A stretch of DNA of 64,000 nt from Clostridia bacterium (lineage in GTDB: Bacteria > Bacillota > Clostridia > Christensenellales > Aristaeellaceae): NCBI GenBank assembly GCA_017552615.1, contig JAFZPI010000022.1, positions 1 to 64,000 on the forward strand, written 5' to 3'. The notes beneath the pieces are model-generated. The model did no database searches. It saw only the letters and a program-made list of their open reading frames with translations, and was not told the origin of the DNA. The position numbers and the translations under genes are program-made. Each line of letters opens with the position of its first letter. Within the stretch, counting starts at the first letter, position 1. This document shows, piece after piece, positions 57,799 to 64,000 of this stretch.

Positions 57799-57812
57799 CG
57801 AACAAATGTCCC
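57799..57812. promoter_or_regulatory. second, imperfect LexA-type box at the repressor promoter
   Basis: CGAACAAATGTCCC has the CGAAC half and RNRY spacer of a LexA box, but the second half is GTCCC instead of GTTYG. It lies at the predicted start of the repressor transcript. Confidence 0.5.
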
Positions 57813-57844
57813 CGTCGATGACAAATGGGAAGGAGGCAGCGCCT

Positions 57845-58189
57845 ATGTCCACCCAGTTTCCCGAGCGGCTCCGCCTGTACCGCAAGCGCAAGCGCCTGAC
57901 GCAGCTCCAGCTGGCCCAGTGGCTGGGGGTCTCGCAGGCGGCCGTGGCCAAGTGGGAGTGCGGCCAGGCCGAGCCTGACATCAACCGCCTGAACAAACTG
58001 TCGGAACTCTTCGGTGTGCCGCTGGACTGCCTCTGCGGCGACGGCAGCCCCGAGAGCGTGGAGGCCGGAAACATCGCGGTGATGACCCGGGCCTTCCGCA
58101 ACCTGTCCGCCGAAGAACAGGAAAAGCTGATCTCCGTGGGCCGGACGCTCTTTGCCGACGCTTTCGGCCCGGAGGAAGCCAAATGGTGA
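57845..58189 (+). CDS. XRE-family phage repressor
   Basis: A 114-residue protein with an N-terminal Cro/CI-type HTH (LRLYRKRKRLTQLQLAQWLGVSQAAVAKWECGQAEPDINRLNKLSELFGVPLDCL) and a C-terminal helix (ALSRNLSAEEQEKLISVGRTLF-like). GGAGG is 8 bases before ATG 57845. Its stop overlaps the next start. With the ImmA-like protein it forms the ImmR-ImmA type immunity pair seen in ICEBs1 and many prophages. Confidence 0.85.
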   Translation: MSTQFPERLRLYRKRKRLTQLQLAQWLGVSQAAVAKWECGQAEPDINRLNKLSELFGVPLDCLCGDGSPESVEAGNIAVMTRAFRNLSAEEQEKLISVGRTLFADAFGPEEAKW

Positions 58190-58806
58190 ACCCAGCCTCC
58201 GTGGCGGCGCGGTGCCTGCTGCGAGTCCAACCCCGAGAACTCCCGGTCGATCCCCGCCTGATGCTGTGCTTCTGTCGCGGGACGTATGTCTATACCTATG
58301 AGCAGGCCCTCCGCGCGAAGGTCAGGCCGGAGATGCTGTCCTTCCTGGGAGAGAAGCTCTCTGCTGCGACGCTGAATGATCCCTGTCCCGCGAATTTCAG
58401 CCGCCGGGTGGTTGTCTACCTGCCGGATGCCGATCCGGTCCGCCTGCGCTTTTCTCTTGCGCATGAACTCGGGCACATTGCGCTGAAGCACCGGGGCTTT
58501 GAGAGACCGGGACAGAAGACCTCCCGGAGAGAAGAACAGGAGGCTGACGACTTTGCCCGCTGGCTGCTGATGCCCCCGGCGCTGGTGCGCGGGATTTGGC
58601 GCGAGCGGGGCGTACTGTATGCCGAACAGCTGACAGCGGTGTTTGGGGTGTCCCTGCGGGAAGCGCTGCAAAGCGAAAACCTGCCGCCGCCTGACCCGGA
58701 GACGGACAGGTATCTGTGTGAATTTTTGCTGGAAGAAGCCATGCACCGGATCCCCGCCCGGGTGCCGCCGGGATGGCATCCGGTGGAGGAACGCGATCCG
58801 GGATAA
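58183..58806 (+). CDS. ImmA/IrrE-family metallopeptidase
   Basis: A 207-residue zinc peptidase: LRFSLAHELGHIALKH with HExxH near residue 95 and the second zinc-binding EEQEADDFARWLLMP near 120. In ICEBs1 the ImmA protease cleaves the ImmR repressor upon DNA damage; by neighbourhood this one should cleave the XRE repressor. Overlaps the repressor gene by 7 bases. Confidence 0.9.
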   Translation: MVNPASVAARCLLRVQPRELPVDPRLMLCFCRGTYVYTYEQALRAKVRPEMLSFLGEKLSAATLNDPCPANFSRRVVVYLPDADPVRLRFSLAHELGHIALKHRGFERPGQKTSRREEQEADDFARWLLMPPALVRGIWRERGVLYAEQLTAVFGVSLREALQSENLPPPDPETDRYLCEFLLEEAMHRIPARVPPGWHPVEERDPG

Positions 58807-58813
58807 AGTGGAA

Positions 58814-58841
58814 CAGCCGGCCGGAACGGGCTGGCTTTTTT
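58814..58841 (+). terminator. terminator after the ImmA-like gene
   Basis: CAGCCGGCC/GGGCTGGCT-type hairpin with loop GGAAC then TTTTTT, 8 bases past the stop. Confidence 0.75.
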
Positions 58842-58925
58842 GCGCAAAGTGGGGAGATTGTGTCGAAAAATGGTCAAAAGTCGTGCAGAAAGTGGGGGAA
58901 AGTTGTCATATTTCGACTCCGTTAT

Positions 58926-58954
58926 TTGACTTTTTGGAAATAGTGTGGTAGGAT
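58926..58954 (+). promoter_or_regulatory. promoter of the metallo-beta-lactamase-fold gene
   Basis: TTGACT (58926-58931), 17-base spacer, TAGGAT (58949-58954). Confidence 0.65.
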
Positions 58955-58988
58955 ATGCACGAGGATTGCAATACTTCGTCATCAGCGC

Positions 58989-59014
58989 GTGCGAAAGCCG
59001 AAACACTTTCGCAC
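58989..59014 (+). promoter_or_regulatory. perfect hairpin in the 5' leader of the MBL gene
   Basis: GTGCGAAAG/CTTTCGCAC, 9-base perfect stem with 8-base loop, ending about 8 bases before the AGGAGG of the next gene. No T-run follows, so a translational or protein-binding role is more likely than termination. Confidence 0.5.
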
Positions 59015-59036
59015 ATCCGGAGAGGAGGGAAGAGCC

Positions 59037-59876
59037 GTGGGCGCGAACCTGACCGTCACATACTACCTGCACAGCGGCTTTTCCTGCGCGACAGACAAGG
59101 TGCTGCTGATTTTTGACTACTGGCAGGGGGAGCACCAGGAGCTGGCCCTCGACCGGCGCATCGATCCGGCGGATTTTGACCGCTATGAAGAAGTGTATGT
59201 CTTTATCAGCCACAGCCATCCGGATCACTATGACCCGGTCGTGTACGAGTGGCACAAAGACCACCCCGTTGTCTATATTGTGGGCTATGATATGCCCGTG
59301 GGCACGCGCGGCCGGCGCATGAACCCCGGCGACACCATTCCCCTGAGCCGTCATGTGACGGTCAAGGCATTCGACTCCACGGACCTGGGCGTTTCCTTCC
59401 TGGTGACGCTCGACGGCATCCGTATCTTCCACGCCGGGGACCTGAATTTCTGGCATTGGCGGGAGGAATCCACCGTGGCGGAGATCGAGGAGGCGGAGGC
59501 GGAATTCCACCGCTGCTGCGCGCCGCTGCTGCGGGAAAAGACCATCGACGTCTGCTTCTTCCCCGTGGACCCGCGTCAGGGCCGCCTGTACGACGCCGGC
59601 GCCAACTACTTCATCATGACGGTGAAACCGCGCTTATTGATCCCGATGCATTTCTGGGGCCGGTCCGAGATGATCTCGGATTTTGCCCGCCGGGCCGGGA
59701 GCCGCTCCACCGAGGTCTACGCGATGATCTATCCGCGGGAGGAATTGCAGATCCGGTTCGCAGATGACGGATTCATGACCATCAGCCCTGTGCCACCGCC
59801 CACCCGTCCCCGGGCAGTCCTGCCGGACGAGGACGACCCCTTCAGCGAGAGTGACCTTCCAGTGGACTTCCGGTGA
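59037..59876 (+). CDS. metallo-beta-lactamase-fold hydrolase
   Basis: A 279-residue protein of the MBL superfamily (UlaG/L-ascorbate-6-phosphate lactonase-like group): TYYLHSGFSCATDKVLLIFDY, metal motif SHSHPDHYD (residues 59-67), FHAGDLNFWHW with the bridging Asp, and IPMHFWG with the last His. GTG 59037 is 8 bases after AGGAGG. Acts in the cytoplasm on an unknown phosphate ester or lactone. Confidence 0.85.
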   Translation: MGANLTVTYYLHSGFSCATDKVLLIFDYWQGEHQELALDRRIDPADFDRYEEVYVFISHSHPDHYDPVVYEWHKDHPVVYIVGYDMPVGTRGRRMNPGDTIPLSRHVTVKAFDSTDLGVSFLVTLDGIRIFHAGDLNFWHWREESTVAEIEEAEAEFHRCCAPLLREKTIDVCFFPVDPRQGRLYDAGANYFIMTVKPRLLIPMHFWGRSEMISDFARRAGSRSTEVYAMIYPREELQIRFADDGFMTISPVPPPTRPRAVLPDEDDPFSESDLPVDFR

Positions 59877-59990
59877 AAGAGATAATGCTGATCCCGCCTC
59901 CGGGCGGGTTTTCGTTTCGGCCGCATTCCTTGACAAGGAATGCCCTTTGCCGTATCATGGAGCCAGCAAAATACACAGGAGGAAAGACCG

Positions 59991-61334
59991 ATGCGGAGCA
60001 GGCGGGGCATGCAGCGCATCCCGGAACTGGACGGGTTCCGGGTGCTGTTTGTGTTCATCGTCAGCCTGTTCCACATCTGGCAGCAGTCCTGGCTGAAGCC
60101 GGAGCTCTTCGGATCGAACGTTGAATTCCTGGCCAGGGCAGGTTATGTCTGTGTCGACGCGACGATCCTGCTGAGCGGGTTCTTGCTGTTTCTTCCCTGG
60201 GTAGTTTCCCCGGGACCGCCGGAGACGATCGGCCGCTTCTACCGCAAACGCGCTGCCCGCATCCTGCCGAGCTTTTATTTTGTCACGCTGTTCATGCTTT
60301 TCGCCTATGCCCTTCCGCAGCACCTGTACGAGGTCTCCTGGAGACCGCCCCTCTGGAAAGACCTGCTGACCCACTTCACACTGACCTTCCCGTTTTTCGA
60401 GGATACCTACCAGACGACTCCGTTGGGCGGCTCCAGCTGGACGATCGCGATCGAGGTGCACTTCTACCTGCTGTTCCCCTTTATTGCCCGGGCTGCGAAA
60501 AAGCACCCCGGCTGGGTGATCGGTGGGATGGCCGCGGCAGGGGCTTATTTCCGTGCCTGGTGCCTGTGGACGCAGGACAGCTATGAGATGGTCCTGAACC
60601 AGATGGCCAACTTCCTGGACGTCTACGCCCTTGGCATGGCCTGTGCCCTGCTGTGGCCGCGGCTCGCCGCCCTGCGCGACGACATGCGGCAGCGCGGAAA
60701 AAGCTGGCAGGCGATCCTTCAGACGGTAGCCACGATCTTCCTTGTGATAAGTGTCACAGGTTGGCTGCTCTTGATGAAGCATCAGGCCGGGATCTATGAT
60801 TACCCGTCCCTGTACCGGTCCCAGATGATGCTCCGGCCGGTCTTTGCCCTTTGCTTTGCGGGGATGCTGCTTTCGCTTCCCCTGTGCGCGTGGCCGATCC
60901 GGAAGCTCTTCGGAAATCCGGTCACGCGATTCCTGTCCCTGATTTCGATGAACTACTACTTACTGCACCAGAACATCGCCGTTCTCCTGAAGACCGACAG
61001 GGTCCGGGAATGGCTGGAAAAGCCGCGGGACTGGCTGGGAGGCGAGCCGATCCTTTACTCTCCTTATGCGAATCCCAATCAGACCGGGGACCATGCCTGG
61101 CAGGTCCGCTACACCTGGCTGGCCTTCGGGCTTTCCCTTGCTGCCGCCATCCTGGTGACGTACCTGATCGAAAAACCGTTTGCGCGGCTGATCCTGCACC
61201 GCCGCAAACAAAAAACGCAATCCCCGGACCGCAATCTGCCGAACCCATTTGAAGAACGGAGGGACCCCGATGAAACGCCTGATCGTCTTGCTGCTGTGCC
61301 TGCTGTTCTGCCTGCCCCTGACAGCGATGGCTGA
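59991..61334 (+). CDS. acyltransferase family 3 (OafA-like) membrane protein
   Basis: A 447-residue integral membrane acyltransferase with about ten helices. Active-site segment RIPELDGFRVLFVFIVSLFHIW (family R/H pair), FYRKRAARILPSFYFV, GGSSWTIAIEVHFYLLFPFI and the last helix before a basic tail HRRKQKTQSPDRN. It probably O-acylates extracellular glycans. AGGAGG is 8 bases before ATG 59991. Overlaps the next gene start by about 65 bases. Confidence 0.9.
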   Translation: MRSRRGMQRIPELDGFRVLFVFIVSLFHIWQQSWLKPELFGSNVEFLARAGYVCVDATILLSGFLLFLPWVVSPGPPETIGRFYRKRAARILPSFYFVTLFMLFAYALPQHLYEVSWRPPLWKDLLTHFTLTFPFFEDTYQTTPLGGSSWTIAIEVHFYLLFPFIARAAKKHPGWVIGGMAAAGAYFRAWCLWTQDSYEMVLNQMANFLDVYALGMACALLWPRLAALRDDMRQRGKSWQAILQTVATIFLVISVTGWLLLMKHQAGIYDYPSLYRSQMMLRPVFALCFAGMLLSLPLCAWPIRKLFGNPVTRFLSLISMNYYLLHQNIAVLLKTDRVREWLEKPRDWLGGEPILYSPYANPNQTGDHAWQVRYTWLAFGLSLAAAILVTYLIEKPFARLILHRRKQKTQSPDRNLPNPFEERRDPDETPDRLAAVPAVLPAPDSDG

Positions 61335-63414
61335 AGACTGGGAGGATGACTGGGAAGACGAGGACGCCTGGGACTTGGAAGAATGGCTGGACGAAGCCCC
61401 GGGCTTTGACAGCCCTTCCAATGCGACCTGGAAGACGATCGGTGCGAAGAAGGCCGCGAAGCTGGCGGTTTATTCCGCACCGTTTGATGATGCCTGGCGC
61501 GGTGCGAACGGAAAGGCGTCTGTCGTCACCGGTACGGGCTTCCGCCTTCTCGGTGCGGCACAGGACGGGCGGTGGCTCATGATCGAATACGGCGTGGACA
61601 AGAAAGCCCGCCGTGTGGGTTGGATCCGTACCCCGGACGGCACAGACGCCGACGATCTGTTCGAATATGTCTGGTACTGCCGTCGCCTGCCCTGCAAGGT
61701 GACCGAAAGCGTCTCCTTCACGGACGATCCGCGCGGCACCCAGCGCCAGGTGCGAAAGCTTGCTGCCGGGGAGCAAGTCATCGCCATGCTTTCCCTTGAA
61801 AACAAGGGCACCCTTTGGGCATACGTCGAGACCACTGTCGAAGGCAAACCCGCCTGGGGCTTTGTCCCGCTGGACGCCCTGGAAGCCGTACCGCTGAGCA
61901 GGCTTGAGGGAAACCGCATCGTGATCACGGAGGGTGTGACCTGCATCGGAGAAACTGGGGAGTGGTCCTGGGATCCTGACACGGAAGAAAGCACCTACAC
62001 GTCGGAACTGATCAATCCCGGGGATGTCTGGAGCCCGGGGATCTTCCTCTGGGACGACTACAACCTGCCCTTTGTCGATGAGATCGTCCTGCCGTCCACG
62101 CTTCGCACGATCGGCGGCGAGGCCATTGTGGGCGGGCAGATCGGTACCCTGCGGCTTCCCGGCAGCCTTACCGGAGTCAGTCGTTATGCGACCTACGGAG
62201 CCAATATAGACCGGATCGTCATGGCGGCTGACTATACCGGTGATGTGATTGTCGGGGAATACACCGTAATCAACGCCTATGAAGTCGAGCCGGGGAACCC
62301 GCGCTACAGCTCTGTGGACGGTGTGCTGTTCAGCGCCGACCGCAAGACCCTGGTCCGCTACCCCAACGGCAAAACCGAAAGCTACTATAACGTCCCCTCC
62401 GGAACGGAAGTCATCGGCGCCTTTGCCTTTACCGACGACGGGGAAGGCCTGCCTCTGACCTCGATCTCCCTGCCCATCGGCCTGAAGGAGATCGAAACCT
62501 GTGCTTTCAGCGGCTGCACGCGCCTGCTGAGCCTGACTGTTCCGCTGACCGTGACAAAGCTGGACGCCACGGCCTTCGACACCTGCGTCAGCCTGGAGCG
62601 GCTGTCCCTGCCTCCCGGACTGAAGGCGGAGTTCAACAGCGACTGGGCGGAACAGGCCGATTTCACGTATTTCAACGGCGACAACGGCTCCACCGCGGCA
62701 AACAAGAGCAAAGCCAAGGCTGGGAATGAATATAACGAATACGATGACTGGGACAGCCATTCCGTGGCGGTCCGCCTGGCGGCATCGGACGGGGAAAGCC
62801 CCGTACCCTGCTACAAAGCCGCGGAAGACACTGTCCCCTTTACAACCCTTTCCACTGGGCACTACGGTTCCTTTTCCGAGACGCAGAACGGCCGTGCGCA
62901 TGTCTATGTCTTTGAGGATGATTTCTCCGACTGCTGGGTGGAATTGTCCATGCTGCAGCCCAGCGTGATCAATGTGTTCTTTGCTGTGATCGATGCTGTA
63001 CCAAACGAGGCGGGCCTGGCAGCGGACGTCTGGGAGGGGCATGATCCCCGGGAGGCGACTTTCTACTACATGAGCGACATTCAGGATGACGATGTGACGT
63101 TCTATTTCCCGGACGGCGAAAGCGTAGATGTTCCGGTCAACCTGACAATTCCGTACCGAAAGGATGACGGTGCCGGCCGCAGGATGGGTGTTCTCTTTGC
63201 CGATTCCGACGAAGAGGACTGGGATTACTACGTAACGCAGCCTATCCGCATCCTGGATGCCCCGGACGGCGAGTATGCCGGTGTTGCTTTCAAAGGCGAC
63301 CAGGCGCTGATCATTGAGGAGCGGGACGGTTGGTTCCACGTGAAAACACTCCGCGCGGAAGGCTGGGTTCCGGCGGAGCAGGTGGTGGAAGTGATGGTCA
63401 AGGGTCGGGAGTGA
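61270..63414 (+). CDS. secreted protein with SH3-like ends and LRR_5-like centre
   Basis: A 714-residue exported protein (signal peptide MKRLIVLLLCLLFCLPLTAMA). After a Trp/Asp/Glu-rich stretch, residues 55-200 look like two SH3b-type domains (LAVYSAPFDDAWRG..., VTESVSFTDDPRGTQRQVRKLAAGEQVIAML), the centre has LRR_5 repeats with the NPRYSSVDGVLFSADRKTL module shared with the 52524 and 54833 proteins, and the last 60 residues form another SH3-like domain (LIIEERDGWFHVKTL...GWVP). Likely cell-surface binding. GGAGG precedes ATG 61270, which lies within the end of the acyltransferase gene. Confidence 0.88.
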   Translation: MKRLIVLLLCLLFCLPLTAMAEDWEDDWEDEDAWDLEEWLDEAPGFDSPSNATWKTIGAKKAAKLAVYSAPFDDAWRGANGKASVVTGTGFRLLGAAQDGRWLMIEYGVDKKARRVGWIRTPDGTDADDLFEYVWYCRRLPCKVTESVSFTDDPRGTQRQVRKLAAGEQVIAMLSLENKGTLWAYVETTVEGKPAWGFVPLDALEAVPLSRLEGNRIVITEGVTCIGETGEWSWDPDTEESTYTSELINPGDVWSPGIFLWDDYNLPFVDEIVLPSTLRTIGGEAIVGGQIGTLRLPGSLTGVSRYATYGANIDRIVMAADYTGDVIVGEYTVINAYEVEPGNPRYSSVDGVLFSADRKTLVRYPNGKTESYYNVPSGTEVIGAFAFTDDGEGLPLTSISLPIGLKEIETCAFSGCTRLLSLTVPLTVTKLDATAFDTCVSLERLSLPPGLKAEFNSDWAEQADFTYFNGDNGSTAANKSKAKAGNEYNEYDDWDSHSVAVRLAASDGESPVPCYKAAEDTVPFTTLSTGHYGSFSETQNGRAHVYVFEDDFSDCWVELSMLQPSVINVFFAVIDAVPNEAGLAADVWEGHDPREATFYYMSDIQDDDVTFYFPDGESVDVPVNLTIPYRKDDGAGRRMGVLFADSDEEDWDYYVTQPIRILDAPDGEYAGVAFKGDQALIIEERDGWFHVKTLRAEGWVPAEQVVEVMVKGRE

Positions 63415-63417
63415 GAC

Positions 63418-63467
63418 CCTCTCAGGCGCTTCGCGCCAGCTCCCCCAGAGGGGGAGCCAAGAGAGGG
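63418..63467. repeat. 50-bp palindromic element
   Basis: CCCTCTC (63418-63424) to GAGAGGG (63461-63467) with inner hairpins GGCGC/GCGCC and CTCCCCC/GGGGGAG. Same plan as the longer elements. Confidence 0.7.
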
Positions 63468-63610
63468 ATCCCGTCATTGTAAATTGAGCCAACTGTTTTC
63501 TATATTTGATGTGGAAGGATTGTTGAATCTATAACAGTATACGGGACCAAAATTCAAAGAAGATTATATGCAAGCCTTTTCCAGCAGAAACCTGTACAAA
63601 CCAATTCTTG

Positions 63611-63651
63611 CCTCTCCCTTTGGGAGAGGTGCCCCGAAGGGGCGGAGAGGG
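63611..63651. repeat. 41-bp palindromic element
   Basis: CCTCTCC/GGAGAGG, with CCTCTCCCTTTGGGAGAGG then GCCCCGAAGGGGC. Located between the SH3/LRR gene and the DUF559 gene. Confidence 0.65.
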
Positions 63652-63714
63652 TATTTACGTGCCTCAAGAGGCGGAAGGGTTTACACCTTCACCAGAAACG
63701 GAGCATTTACTGCC

Positions 63715-64000
63715 ATGCCAATTCCTAAGAATAACAGTTTGCTTCCGCGAGCGCGGGAACTGCGCAGGGAAATGACACCATACGAGCGGAAGCTCTGGTA
63801 TCTTTTCCTGCGGAAGTATCCGGTCAAGGTCTATAAACAGCGCATCATTGGCTCGTTTATTGTTGATTTCTATTGCGCTTCAGCTAAGCTGGTCATTGAA
63901 CTTGACGGTTCACAGCATTTTTCTGATCAGGGGATTGCATATGACAGTCAAAGGAGCGTTTGTTTGGAACGTAATGGATTGAAAGTCTTACGTTTTTCGA
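63715..64000 (+). CDS. DUF559 endonuclease-like protein, cut by window end
   Basis: The first 95 residues of a DUF559 protein (Vsr-like PD-(D/E)xK fold): RARELRREMTPYERKLWYLFLRKYPVKVYKQRIIGSFIVDFYCASAKLVIELDGSQH with catalytic-type IVDFYC...IELDGSQH. Starts ATG 63715; the C-terminus lies outside. Genes of this family frequently lie near short palindromic repeats in clostridial genomes, as here. Function unproven. Confidence 0.8.
   Translation, partial: MPIPKNNSLLPRARELRREMTPYERKLWYLFLRKYPVKVYKQRIIGSFIVDFYCASAKLVIELDGSQHFSDQGIAYDSQRSVCLERNGLKVLRFS

Noticed and set aside
60922-63492. An 856-codon open frame antisense to the acyltransferase and SH3/LRR genes
   Set aside because: Shadow of two well-supported genes; product has no recognisable domain.

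Overview
The window looks like chromosomal DNA of an uncultured anaerobic Clostridia member, probably from a gut or rumen (Christensenellales/Oscillospirales-like; inferred from gene content, lineage uncertain). Reasons: a ctsR-mcsA-mcsB-clpC operon, a T-box leader, a PPi-type phosphofructokinase, mannan-disaccharide phosphorolysis genes, many secreted proteins with simple Sec signal peptides, strong AGGAGG ribosome sites, and fairly GC-rich DNA except for one AT-rich gene near 53-55 kb.

Layout. 0-3.7 kb: a polar amino acid ABC transporter operon on the minus strand (permease, ATPase, binding protein, then a membrane-anchored beta-propeller-like protein) behind a near-consensus promoter. 3.7-4.9 kb: a frameshifted DUF3795 gene and a GNAT acetyltransferase. 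4.9-12.3 kb: two esterases, a secreted NlpC/P60-like protein, leuS, a DUF1232 protein and a SEC-C protein. The run SEC-C, esterase, DUF1232, leuS lies behind a T-box leader whose predicted specifier is CUC (Leu), so the leader probably controls the distal leuS. 12.3-14.8 kb: flavoprotein, serpin, HicAB toxin-antitoxin. 14.8-19.6 kb: the CtsR heat-shock operon with a promoter-overlapping CtsR box. 19.6-26.8 kb: flavodoxin, SCP2 protein, then a beta-mannoside pathway (cellobiose/mannobiose 2-epimerase, GH130 mannosylglucose phosphorylase, phosphohexomutase) interleaved with three small secreted proteins sharing one signal peptide. 26.8-30.7 kb: DUF4230 protein, a 32-residue membrane peptide, a stand-alone NuoL/HyfB-type proton-translocating subunit, and a coiled-coil protein. 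31-42 kb: secreted transglutaminase-like protein, PPi-phosphofructokinase, purA, secreted M6 metalloprotease, a split chromate transporter pair, a deaminase, a DUF4143 ATPase and tRNA-Ala(GGC). 42-51 kb: parE and parC separated by a GNAT-pyrophosphatase fusion and a secreted protein, then DUF4097, ybaB, recR.

51-58.8 kb is a degraded prophage: portal, large and small terminase, a sigma-like HTH protein, a divergent XRE repressor and an ImmA-type peptidase. LexA-type boxes lie in both divergent promoters, and two leucine-rich-repeat secreted protein genes sit between portal and terminase. 59-64 kb: metallo-beta-lactamase-fold protein, acyltransferase 3, another LRR/SH3-like secreted protein, and a DUF559 gene cut by the window end.

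Compact palindromic intergenic elements (CTCATCC...GGATGAG, CCCTCTC...GAGAGGG and similar) occur at five or more places and appear to have shaped the prophage remnant. I found no CRISPR array, rRNA or transposase.
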